Assembly (NCBI GenBank): GCA_003670825.1
Contig: QWQL01000056.1
Coordinates: 1-9,202 of the forward strand
DNA: 9,202 nucleotides
Origin: Planctomycetota bacterium
GTDB lineage: Bacteria; Planctomycetota; Planctomycetia; Pirellulales; UBA1268
Reading direction: 5' to 3'
The position numbers and the translations under genes are program-made. This document shows, one piece after another, positions 1 to 7,086 of the stretch (within the stretch, counting starts at the first letter, position 1; the number at the start of each line of letters is the position of its first letter). A model generated the notes under the pieces. It saw only the letters and a program-made list of their open reading frames with translations. It ran no database searches and was not told the DNA's origin.

Positions 1-477
1 CTCATCAAATGTGGCGGCACCGAGCCAGAGCGGCTCGTCGTTTACGTCGACCTCGTGCGACCGCCAGAAGCGGACGTGGTGCCGCTGCTTCGGGCTATCG
101 CCTACCGGCTGCTCGAACGCCAGGTCGTGACGCCGGCCCCAGAGGTAAAGGTCGCTCACCGGGGCGTCGGCATAGGGCTTCTTGAGCACCACGTCGGCCG
201 CGATCCGTAGCGACGTTTTCAGCGTGATCGGGTCGGCGGCGTACCAGCGGGCCGCCGCGAGTGCGCGGTGGAGCTCTTCCTCGGTGCCGACGAAGGCGAT
301 GTTGACCGGATCGCCCTGGCGGCCCTGTTTCGTCATCGTGTGGCGGGGCGCCCGGGGCAGGGCAGGGTGGCCCTCCATCGTGGCGGCAGGGGGCGCCTCG
401 GCAGCCACCACGGGGACGGCCGCCCAGGCGGTGAAAATCAGCGTCGCGAGCAGAGCCCGACGAAGGCGGGTCGTCAT
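1..477 (-). CDS. Secreted LssY C-terminal-domain protein (partial, C-terminus outside window)
   Basis: The reading frame starts at the ATG at 477 and stays open to position 1, giving 159 codons of a longer protein. A GGAGA ribosome-binding site (plus-strand 486-490) lies 8 nt before the ATG and supports this start. Residues 1-26 look like a Sec signal peptide: an Arg-rich start, a hydrophobic core (about 8-24) and an Ala-Ala-Glu-Ala cleavage area. From about residue 54 the sequence matches what I know of the LssY C-terminal domain: a GDPVNIAFVG segment, an ADPIT-LKTSLRIAADV segment, then an APVSDLYLWGR-HDLAFEQPVG block followed by QRHHVRFW (about 106-138). The domain is named after Legionella LssY and its biochemical role is unknown. 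In many proteins it follows a PAP2 or DedA-like membrane part; here it appears to stand alone behind a signal peptide. The gene is divergent from the deaminase, with 90 bp between the start codons. Family assignment is from memory of the pattern, not a search. Confidence 0.8.
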   Translation of the reverse strand, partial: MTTRLRRALLATLIFTAWAAVPVVAAEAPPAATMEGHPALPRAPRHTMTKQGRQGDPVNIAFVGTEEELHRALAAARWYAADPITLKTSLRIAADVVLKKPYADAPVSDLYLWGRRHDLAFEQPVGDSPKQRHHVRFWRSHEVDVNDEPLWLGAATFDE

Positions 478-567
478 GGGGGCGGTCTCCGGGGAAGGGG
501 CGGGACGATACAGCCGCGGGGCCCAGCGCTCAAGACCGCTGCCGCGGCCCGGAGGGCAGCACCGACG

Positions 568-1044
568 ATGGACTCCTGCATCAGCAAACCGGTATTCTTC
601 GCCTCCATGGACGCATTCATGCAGGCGGCGATCGAAGAGGCGGAGCAGGGGCTCTCCGAGGGGGGCATCCCGATCGGCTCGGTCGTGGTTCACGACGGCC
701 GGATCGCGGGCCGCGGTCACAATCGTCGCGTGCAGCAGGGGAGCACGATCCTTCACGGCGAGATGGACGCCCTCGAGCGGGCGGGCCGCCGACCGGCCCC
801 GTTTTACAGGGAGTGCACGCTCTACACCACGCTATCGCCCTGCCCGATGTGCAGCGGGGCGATCCTGCTCTATGGCATTCCGCGGGTTGTGATCGGCGAG
901 AATCGCTCGTTTATGGGAGAGGAGAAGTTGCTCGCCGAACGCGGCGTGCAGCTCACGGTCGTCCAGGATGAACGCTGCATCGAACTCATGAGGGAGTTCA
1001 TGCGGAGGAATCCGCAGCTCTGGGCCGAAGACATCGGCGAGTGA
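568..1044 (+). CDS. Yeast-type (Fcy1-like) zinc cytosine deaminase
   Basis: This 158-residue protein belongs to the cytidine/deoxycytidylate deaminase superfamily. It most closely recalls the small fungal cytosine deaminase Fcy1, which is also 158 residues and converts cytosine to uracil and ammonia in pyrimidine salvage. Zinc-site residues are visible: His63-x-Glu65 in the LHGE motif (Glu as proton shuttle) and Cys92/Cys95 in SPCPMC. Other Fcy1 active-site positions are kept: Asn52 in GRGHN, Phe115, and Trp152 and Asp155 in the C-terminal WAEDIGE, the last two at the same numbers as in Fcy1. The TLYTTLSPC and YGIPR-VIGEN blocks are also nearly identical. E. coli CodA is an unrelated amidohydrolase. 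The start at 568 is preferred because GGAGGG lies at 551-556 and the length then equals Fcy1; internal ATGs at 607 and 619 lack a ribosome-binding site. Related guanine or tRNA-adenosine deaminases are less likely. It is cytosolic, probably dimeric, and divergent from the LssY-like gene. Substrate is inferred. Confidence 0.9.
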   Translation: MDSCISKPVFFASMDAFMQAAIEEAEQGLSEGGIPIGSVVVHDGRIAGRGHNRRVQQGSTILHGEMDALERAGRRPAPFYRECTLYTTLSPCPMCSGAILLYGIPRVVIGENRSFMGEEKLLAERGVQLTVVQDERCIELMREFMRRNPQLWAEDIGE

Positions 1045-1158
1045 GGGTCGATCCGCTCGTCGTCTCTGCGGGGTCGTCTATTCTTCTCCACAAGCCTTCC
1101 CGTAACGGTTCGCGGTTCAAGACGGCCGCCCCGCCGTTCCCCGCGACGGATCCCACGC

Positions 1159-1593
1159 ATGGCCACTGCCGTAGACTCTGCCCCGCAGCCGCTTTGGATG
1201 TCCCGCTGGCTCGTCGCTGCGGGTGTCTACAACCTCGCCTGGGGGGCGCTCACCGTGCTCCTGCCGGGCTGGCTGTTCGATCTGACCGGCCTCGCCCATC
1301 CAAACTATCCGTTCATCTGGCAGTGCGTCGGCATGATCGTGGGCGTGTATGGCATCGGCTACCTTGCCGCCGCCGCGGATCCCGTGCGGCACTGGCCGAT
1401 CGTGCTCGTGGGCTTCCTGGGGAAGATCTTCGGACCACTCGGCTATCTGATGGGCGTGCTCCGCGGGGAGGTTCCGCTGGAGTTTGGCTGGACGCTGCCC
1501 ACCAATGACCTGCTGTGGTGGATTCCCTTTGGCCTGATCCTCCTGCACGCCTGGCGGACGCACCGCTCGCCGGCCCCCGGCCCGCATGGCTGA
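1159..1593 (+). CDS. Small four-helix integral membrane protein, function unknown
   Basis: A 144-residue protein with four likely transmembrane segments at about 17-36, 52-73, 79-101 and 117-132. Between them are short loops rich in Trp, Pro and Gly. Recognisable blocks are GVYNLAWGALTVLLP (22-36), HPNYPFIWQCVGMIVGVYGIGY (47-68), DP-RHWPIVLVGFLGKIFGPLG (74-95) and TNDLLWWIPF (115-124). I remember this arrangement from uncharacterised bacterial membrane proteins, some carrying a doubtful 'alkyl hydroperoxide reductase' name; nothing here, such as a redox Cys pair, supports that enzyme. No strong ribosome-binding site is visible before the ATG; Met14, just ahead of the first helix, is an alternative start. 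The stop codon overlaps the start of the next gene by 8 bp, so the two are probably co-translated. It is likely the first gene of an operon ending with the monooxygenase. No function can be assigned. Confidence 0.85.
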   Translation: MATAVDSAPQPLWMSRWLVAAGVYNLAWGALTVLLPGWLFDLTGLAHPNYPFIWQCVGMIVGVYGIGYLAAAADPVRHWPIVLVGFLGKIFGPLGYLMGVLRGEVPLEFGWTLPTNDLLWWIPFGLILLHAWRTHRSPAPGPHG

Positions 1594-2053
1594 TCAGTCA
1601 ACTGCCGGAGTGACGGTTGCCGAACTCGTGCTCACCGCGCAGGCGGTGGCGTCGGGAGCCATGTGTGGGCTGATCTGGTTTGTGCAGGCCGTGCACTATC
1701 CGCTGTTCGCGGCGGTGGGAAACGAGCGGTCGCGGGACTATGCGGTGGAGCACCAGCGACGGACCACACCCGTCGTGCTGCCATTCATGCTCGTCGAACT
1801 CGTCACGGCGTCGATCGTGGCGGTCTGGCCGCCGGCGGGCATCGGCCGCGGTCCTGCCTTCCTGGGGCTCGCGCTGGTGGCGTCGATCTGGCTCTCGACG
1901 TTTCTCGTGCAGGTGCCGCTGCACGGCCGGCTGGCCGCTGGAGAGCACTCCCCGCCGCTCGTCGCCGCGCTCGTGCGGGGCAACTGGCTGCGCACGATCG
2001 CCTGGACGGCCCGGGCGATCCTGGCGGTGTGGATGCTCCGCGCGGCCGCGTGA
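1586..2053 (+). CDS. Small integral membrane protein, function unknown
   Basis: A 155-residue protein with four likely membrane helices at about 12-34, 63-82, 91-112 and 132-152. Distinctive polar positions near the membrane are conserved in relatives as I remember them: WFVQAVHYPLF (31-41, with His37), EHQRRTTPVVLPFMLVE (55-71, with His56, Arg58/59 and Glu71), FLVQVPLHGRL (106-116, with His113) and a RGNWLRTIAWTAR segment close to the C-terminus. Three intramembrane or interfacial histidines could bind a metal, haem or quinone, but this is speculation. The ATG lies inside the last codons of the preceding gene (ATGGCTGA, 1586-1593) and has no ribosome-binding site of its own, which fits translational coupling. 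The monooxygenase follows after 113 bp. I recognise the family pattern as an uncharacterised one, loosely like DUF1772 membrane proteins, and assign no activity. Confidence 0.85.
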   Translation: MADQSTAGVTVAELVLTAQAVASGAMCGLIWFVQAVHYPLFAAVGNERSRDYAVEHQRRTTPVVLPFMLVELVTASIVAVWPPAGIGRGPAFLGLALVASIWLSTFLVQVPLHGRLAAGEHSPPLVAALVRGNWLRTIAWTARAILAVWMLRAAA

Positions 2054-2054
2054 C

Positions 2055-2074
2055 CGACCTCCAGCGACCTCCAG
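2055..2074 (+). repeat. Tandem duplication of a 10-mer after the membrane-protein gene
   Basis: CGACCTCCAG occurs twice head to tail directly after the stop codon at 2051-2053. It is a short, perfect two-copy repeat, most simply a replication-slippage product. No function is implied. Confidence 0.6.
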
Positions 2075-2102
2075 CGGGCTCCGCGGGCTCGCCGTGCCGG
2101 AC

Positions 2103-2131
2103 AAGGCCGTTGTCGGCTTCACACCGGCCTT
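2103..2131 (+). terminator. Weak inverted repeat in the gap before the monooxygenase
   Basis: AAGGCCG (2103-2109) can pair with CGGCCTT (2125-2131) around a 15-nt loop. Only two T residues end the stem, and the next run is CCCC, so it is a poor intrinsic terminator. It could instead be an attenuator or an mRNA-stabilising hairpin between the second membrane-protein gene and the monooxygenase. A short T-run (2154-2158) and a pyrimidine-rich stretch up to 2166 follow just before the next ATG. The rest of the 113-bp gap shows nothing else. Confidence 0.25.
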
Positions 2132-2166
2132 GCCCCTCCTGCCGTAATCCGTCATTTTTCCCCTTT

Positions 2167-3738
2167 ATGGACGACTCGACTGCTACCCGCGGATGGACAG
2201 GGCCCGCGACCGACGCAGACGATCTCGGCGTCGCCATCCTCGGCGCCGGGTTTGCCGGGATCTGCATGGCCATCAAGCTGCTCGAGGCGGGCCGCCGCGA
2301 TGTTGTCATCTTCGAAAAGGCCGCGGCGCTCGGCGGCACCTGGCGCGACAACACCTATCCTGGGTGCGGCTGCGACGTGCCGTCGCACCTCTATTCGTAT
2401 TCGTTTGAGCAAAACCCGAACTGGTCGCGGACCTACGCGCCGCAGCGAGAGATCCTCGACTACCTCAAGCAGGTGGCTGCGAGACGTGGTGTGGATCGTC
2501 TGATCCGCTACGAGACGCCGATCGAGCGGATCGAGTGGGACGAGTCGGCGGTGAGGTGGCGGCTCACGGCCCGCGATGGCCGGCGGTTCACGGCCCGCGT
2601 CGTGGTGTCGGCCGTCGGGGCGCTGCACGTGCCGAAGATGCCGAACCTACCGGGGCTCGGCTCGTTCGAGGGGCCAGCGTTCCACTCGTCCCGCTGGCGG
2701 CACGACGTCGAACTCGCCGGCAAGCGTGTCGCCGTGATCGGCAGTGGAGCCAGCGCGATCCAGATCATCCCCGAGATCGCACCAACGGTCGGAGCCCTGG
2801 CGGTGTTTCAGCGTTCGCCGCCGTGGGTGCTGCCCCGCCGCGATCGGCAGATCACGGCGGCCGCCCGCGGAGTGTTCGCGCGAGTTCCAGGAGTGCTCCG
2901 CGTGTGGCGGGCCTTGCAGTATTGGCGAGCCGAGGTCGTCGGCCTGGGGCTGGCCTACAAGCCGAAGCTCATGGGCCGCGGCCAGAAACTGTCGGCGGCC
3001 TTCAAGGAACGTGAGATCAAGGATCCCACCCTGCGGCTCAAGCTCAATCCCTTCTACACCCTGGGCTGCAAGCGGGTGCTGCTCTCCGACGACTTCTACG
3101 CGACGATGACCCGCCCCAACGTGACGCTCGTAACCGATGCGATCCACGAAATCCGGCCGCGGTCGATCGTCACTGCCGACGGCCGAGAGCATCCCTGCGA
3201 CGTGATCATCCACGCCACCGGATTCGACACCTTCAATCCGGCCGCCACGGTGGACGTTCGCGGCCGGGGCGGCCGTCGGCTGGCCGACGACTGGCGGGAC
3301 GGACCGGAGGGGTATCGTGGCGTGGCGGTGGCCGGCTACCCAAACTACTTCACGCTGATGGGGCCCAACTCCGGCCTTGGCCACAACTCGATCGTGTTCA
3401 TGATCGAAGCCCAGGTGCGGTATGTCATGCAGTGCCTCACCTGGCTCGATCGCGGCCGACTCCCGGCCGTCGAGGTGCGGGCGGAGGTGCAGCGGGCGTT
3501 CAACGACGACCTGCAGAGGCGATTCGAGCGGACGGTCTGGCGCGACAAGCCCGGCTCGACCTGGCAGCTACCCTGCACGAGCTGGTATGTCGACGCCCGC
3601 GGCCGCAATGCGGCCCTCTGGCCGGGCATGTCGGTGGGCTACTGGATGATGATGCGCAAGGCCACCATCGCCGATTACGTGCCCGCACCAGCCGCAGCAG
3701 TCGCCGCCGGCGTGACGGCGTCGCGCCGCGTTGCCTGA
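2167..3738 (+). CDS. Flavin-containing (Baeyer-Villiger type) monooxygenase
   Basis: This 523-residue protein has the two-dinucleotide-fold layout of class B flavoprotein monooxygenases, which use FAD, NADPH and oxygen to insert oxygen into ketones or oxidise soft nucleophiles. Visible motifs in order: FAD-binding GAGFAG (26-31); EKAAALGGTWRDNTYPGCGCDVPSHLYSYSF, the usual post-fold signature, from about residue 51; the Baeyer-Villiger fingerprint FEGPAFHSSRWR (167-178); NADPH-binding GSGASA (192-197); NPFYTLGCKR and the LLSDDFY segment around 300; and HATGFD (349-354). The length is normal for single-domain members (about 500-550). The final fingerprint residue is Arg178, where Pro or Asp is usual. 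The start at 2167 leaves 25 residues before the FAD motif; the frame stays open upstream only as a shadow of the membrane-protein gene. No Shine-Dalgarno sequence is visible. It is cytosolic and probably co-transcribed with the two membrane-protein genes. The last 64 bp overlap the transporter gene on the other strand. Substrate is unknown. Confidence 0.93.
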   Translation: MDDSTATRGWTGPATDADDLGVAILGAGFAGICMAIKLLEAGRRDVVIFEKAAALGGTWRDNTYPGCGCDVPSHLYSYSFEQNPNWSRTYAPQREILDYLKQVAARRGVDRLIRYETPIERIEWDESAVRWRLTARDGRRFTARVVVSAVGALHVPKMPNLPGLGSFEGPAFHSSRWRHDVELAGKRVAVIGSGASAIQIIPEIAPTVGALAVFQRSPPWVLPRRDRQITAAARGVFARVPGVLRVWRALQYWRAEVVGLGLAYKPKLMGRGQKLSAAFKEREIKDPTLRLKLNPFYTLGCKRVLLSDDFYATMTRPNVTLVTDAIHEIRPRSIVTADGREHPCDVIIHATGFDTFNPAATVDVRGRGGRRLADDWRDGPEGYRGVAVAGYPNYFTLMGPNSGLGHNSIVFMIEAQVRYVMQCLTWLDRGRLPAVEVRAEVQRAFNDDLQRRFERTVWRDKPGSTWQLPCTSWYVDARGRNAALWPGMSVGYWMMMRKATIADYVPAPAAAVAAGVTASRRVA

Positions 3739-6700
3739 TCCTGCGCCGCCCCCGCGCCGAAGAGGCGGAAGCAGAGGCTGAGCAGGGCCGGCACGAGCAC
3801 GAGGGTGACGAGCGTCGAGAAGAGCATGCCCCCCAGAAGCACCGCACCGAGGCCACGGTAGAGTTCGCTGCCGGCTCCCGGGAAGAGCACGAGGGGCAGG
3901 AGCCCGAGCACCGTTGTGAGCGTGGTCATGAAAATCGGCCGCACCCGGCTGCTGACCGCCTCGAGAATCGCCGCGGTCGGCTCCGCACCGCCGTCCCGCA
4001 CGAGTTGCAAGGCCCGTTCCACGATCAGGATTGGGTTGTTGACCACCGTGCCGATCAGGATCACGAAGCCAAGCATCGTGAGCACGTCGAGCGGCTGGAA
4101 GACGCCAAACCGCGCGCCGAACCAGTTGAGGAGCCAGAGTCCGAGCAGGCCCCCCACGCTGCCCAGCGGCACCGACGCGATCACCACCCCCGGATAGATC
4201 CACGACTCAAAGAGTGCCGCCATCAGCAGGTAGGTGATCACGCCCGCGAGCACGAGGTTGAACCACAGCGACTTCCAGGTGGCGACGAGCTTGTCGGCGG
4301 TGCCGCCGAGCGAGATCCGGTAGCCGCCGTCGAGCGCCCCCGCCGCCTCGAGCGGCTTGACGATGAGCCGCTCGATCCGCTCCTGGGCCTCCTCCAGCGG
4401 CATTTTCGGGGGAGGGGAGACCTGCACGGTGATCGCCCGTTCCCGCTCGCGGTGCAGGATCTGCTCGGGCCCGCTGGAAAATTCGCGGATCTCGGCGACG
4501 CTCTCGAGCGGCACGAGCTGGCCGCCGGGCGTGACCACCGGTAGGGAGCGGATGTCCTGCGTGCGTTGCACGAAGCGGTCGTCTCCCTTGATCACGAGAT
4601 CGATTCGGTCGTTGTCGAGGAAGTAGTCGGTGGCGTAGCCGCCGTCGACGAAGCAGTCGACGATGTAGCCGAGTTGCCGGGCGTCGAGCCGCATGTCGGC
4701 GGCCTGCTCGAATCGCGGCACGAGCTGCACCTCCGGGCTCGAGAGATCGAGAGACGGCTTGGGGAGGTTCTGGCTGCCGGGCGTGGCCTCGGGAAGCTTG
4801 CCCATCACCTGCACGCCGAGCTGCACGAGCTTCGCCAGGTCGGGGCCGGTGATCTCGATGTCGATGGTGCGGCCCGAGCCGATACCGTTCTCGAACAGGC
4901 TCGACTGCTTGGCGACGGCGAACGTGCCCGGGAGGTCGGCCGCCACGCGGCGGATCAGCGGCACCAGCTTGGCGGCCTCGAGCGGATCGAGCGACCGCAG
5001 TCCGATGAACACGCTCCGGCCCCGGGCCACGAAGAAGCAGTCACCGAGCATGGGCGCGTCGAGGGCCTCGGCCTCGGGCGTGCCAGGGTCGACATCCCAG
5101 TAGGGGATCAGCTGCTGCTCGACCATGTCGCCCATCCGCAGCAGCTCGAGAATGTTGTAGCCCGGCGGCGGCAGCAGGATCCCGAACACGAGATTGCGGT
5201 TTCCCTCGGGGAGATACTCCACCTTCGGCATCAGCAGCCACGTGGCGAACGCCGATGCGGCGATGATGGCGGCCGACGCGGCCGCCGCCCGCCAGCTACT
5301 CGCCAGCAGGAATCGATTCATGCCCGTGACGACGCCCATGAACGCCCTGCCAAATCGCGTGGCGATGTCGCCCCGCGAGGCTGCGGTGCCCCCGGTCACC
5401 GCCGCCGCGGCCCCACGGGCGTGGCGGCTCTGGAGGAGCACGGCGGCCGCGGCCGGCACGACGAGCCCCGACACGGCGATCGACAGGCCGACCGCCGCGG
5501 CAATCGCCAGTGCGATGTCGCCGAACAGCTGCCCTGCCTCGCCCTCGATGAACAGGATCGGCAGGAACACGGCGACGTTTGTGAGCGTGCTGGCGAGGAT
5601 CGCCCCCCAGACCTCCTGAGTGCCTTTGACGGCGGCCTCCTTCGGCTCCTCGCCGGCACTCCAGTGCACGAAAATATTCTCGAGAACGACCACCGCGTTG
5701 TCGATCAGCATGCCGACCGCGAACGCGATGCCGGCGAGGCTGATTACGTTGAGCGTGCGGTTGAAGGCGGCGAGGGCCAGGAACGTGCCCATCACGCTCA
5801 CCGGGATCGACATCGCCACGATCAGCGTGGAGCGGATGTTTCGCAGGAAGAGCAGGAGCGTGCCGAGGGTGAGCAGGCCTCCGACCACGATGCTGTCGTT
5901 GACGAGGCCGATGGCGGAATCGATGTAGGTGGTCTCGTCGTATGCCAGCGACAGGCTCAGCCCCCGCGGTTTGAGGTCGGCGTCGATCCGCTCAGCCACG
6001 GCTCGCAGTCGCCGCATCACGTCGAGCACGTTGGCGCCCGACTCGCGGGTTACGCGGATGGCGATGTTGTTGGATCCAAATCGCCGGACGACCCCTTCAG
6101 GCTTCTTGGTGCCGAGCCGAGCTTTGGCCACGTCGCGAACGTAGACGGGCTTGCCGTCGCGGCGGGTGATGATGACCCCCTCGACCTGCTCGGGCGAACG
6201 GAACTGGCCGAGTGTGCGGATCACGTAACGGCGTTTTCCCTCCCACAGGTCGCCCCCGGAGGTGTCTTGATTCTGGTTCACGAGGGCCAGCCGCAGGTCT
6301 TCGATGGTGAGCGTCCGGGCGGCGAGCAGCTGTGGATCGACGATCACCTGCAGTTCGTCCTCTCGGCCGCCCACCAGGTCGGCGCTCGACACGCCGTCGA
6401 CTCGCTCCAGGCGGCTTTCGATATCGTCCTCCGCCATCCGGCGAACAGCCTCGACGTCGATGTCGGGGGGCGCGAGGTCGGCGAACTCCGGGTGGGCCGC
6501 GGCGATCCTCCTGAGACGAAAGAGGGCGAGGTCGGGGGTGCGGGCGGAGAGCACGCGGTCAAGCTCGGTGGCGAGTTCTGGATGGGAGGCCTTCAGCGCG
6601 TTGATCGTGGCGGGTTCGGGGGTGGCCTGGCCGAGCATCAACCAGGCGACCGGCCGGTCGTTGGCGCTGGCTGTCTTGATCACTGGCCGATCGGCGTCGA

Positions 6701-7058
6701 TTGGCCAGTCGCGAACCTGCTGGACCCGCGTATTGACCTTGATCAGCGCCTGCGACATGTCGGTGCCGACGGCGAACTCGAGCTCGACGGAGCCAGCCGA
6801 GCTGCCTGAATCGCTCGAGAGCTTGACGAGCCCTTCGGCGCTGCGGAGTTGCTCCTCGAGCGGCTGGATCAGTTCCCGCTCGATCTCCTGGGGGCTCGCG
6901 CCCCGCCAGCGGCATTCGACGGTGATAGTCGGGATCTGCACCTCGGGTGTGAGCTGCACGGGCATCGAAATCAGCGCGAGCACGCCGAAGAGAGTCACCA
7001 GGATCACGCCCACGGCGACTTTGACGGGGCTCGCGACACAGGCGGCGATGAGATTCAT
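3675..7058 (-). CDS. RND efflux transporter, inner-membrane permease subunit
   Basis: A 1127-residue inner-membrane proton antiporter of the AcrB/CusA type, the pump of a tripartite exporter. It has the duplicated RND plan: helix 1 (about 13-33), a large periplasmic porter part (35-380), helices 2-6 (about 385-545), helix 7 (about 590-610), a second porter part, and helices 8-12 (about 930-1100). Helix 4 carries GMLIDNAVVVLEN with Asp453 at the proton-relay position; the second Asp usual in drug exporters is Asn454. Helix 10 has VVNNPILIVE (1005-1014), without the Lys of AcrB. Residues about 145-199 form an Ala-, Leu- and charge-rich insert, absent from AcrB, between the first porter strands and the DIDVEAVRRMAEDDIESRLERV helix. 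The start at 7058 gives a standard N-terminus (MNLIAACVASPVKV). It lies 28 bp after the adaptor gene, so both form one operon. The substrate (drug, metal or lipid) cannot be read from sequence. The 3' end overlaps the monooxygenase gene. Confidence 0.95.
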   Translation of the reverse strand: MNLIAACVASPVKVAVGVILVTLFGVLALISMPVQLTPEVQIPTITVECRWRGASPQEIERELIQPLEEQLRSAEGLVKLSSDSGSSAGSVELEFAVGTDMSQALIKVNTRVQQVRDWPIDADRPVIKTASANDRPVAWLMLGQATPEPATINALKASHPELATELDRVLSARTPDLALFRLRRIAAAHPEFADLAPPDIDVEAVRRMAEDDIESRLERVDGVSSADLVGGREDELQVIVDPQLLAARTLTIEDLRLALVNQNQDTSGGDLWEGKRRYVIRTLGQFRSPEQVEGVIITRRDGKPVYVRDVAKARLGTKKPEGVVRRFGSNNIAIRVTRESGANVLDVMRRLRAVAERIDADLKPRGLSLSLAYDETTYIDSAIGLVNDSIVVGGLLTLGTLLLFLRNIRSTLIVAMSIPVSVMGTFLALAAFNRTLNVISLAGIAFAVGMLIDNAVVVLENIFVHWSAGEEPKEAAVKGTQEVWGAILASTLTNVAVFLPILFIEGEAGQLFGDIALAIAAAVGLSIAVSGLVVPAAAAVLLQSRHARGAAAAVTGGTAASRGDIATRFGRAFMGVVTGMNRFLLASSWRAAAASAAIIAASAFATWLLMPKVEYLPEGNRNLVFGILLPPPGYNILELLRMGDMVEQQLIPYWDVDPGTPEAEALDAPMLGDCFFVARGRSVFIGLRSLDPLEAAKLVPLIRRVAADLPGTFAVAKQSSLFENGIGSGRTIDIEITGPDLAKLVQLGVQVMGKLPEATPGSQNLPKPSLDLSSPEVQLVPRFEQAADMRLDARQLGYIVDCFVDGGYATDYFLDNDRIDLVIKGDDRFVQRTQDIRSLPVVTPGGQLVPLESVAEIREFSSGPEQILHRERERAITVQVSPPPKMPLEEAQERIERLIVKPLEAAGALDGGYRISLGGTADKLVATWKSLWFNLVLAGVITYLLMAALFESWIYPGVVIASVPLGSVGGLLGLWLLNWFGARFGVFQPLDVLTMLGFVILIGTVVNNPILIVERALQLVRDGGAEPTAAILEAVSSRVRPIFMTTLTTVLGLLPLVLFPGAGSELYRGLGAVLLGGMLFSTLVTLVLVPALLSLCFRLFGAGAAQDQATRRDAVTPAATAAAGAGT

Positions 7059-7086
7059 GGTGCGGTGCCCGACGTGTGGCGGCGAC

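Noticed and set aside
268..567. Upstream extension of the deaminase frame to 258 codons
   Set aside because: It overlaps the LssY-like gene on the opposite strand and is low complexity. A good ribosome-binding site precedes 568, and the resulting length equals Fcy1.
1663..2166. Upstream extension of the monooxygenase frame to 691 codons
   Set aside because: The extra part overlaps the second membrane-protein gene in another frame and encodes Ala/Arg/Gly-rich shadow sequence; the FAD motif sits properly 25 residues after the ATG at 2167.
3716..3728. Hairpin CGGCG-TCG-CGCCG as a terminator between the convergent genes
   Set aside because: It is inside coding sequence of both genes, has a 5-bp stem and no T-run on either strand.
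4566..6809. 747-codon open frame on the plus strand
   Set aside because: It lies entirely antisense to the RND transporter. Its translation is His/Arg/Asp/Glu-rich without domains, typical of an antisense frame in GC-rich coding DNA.
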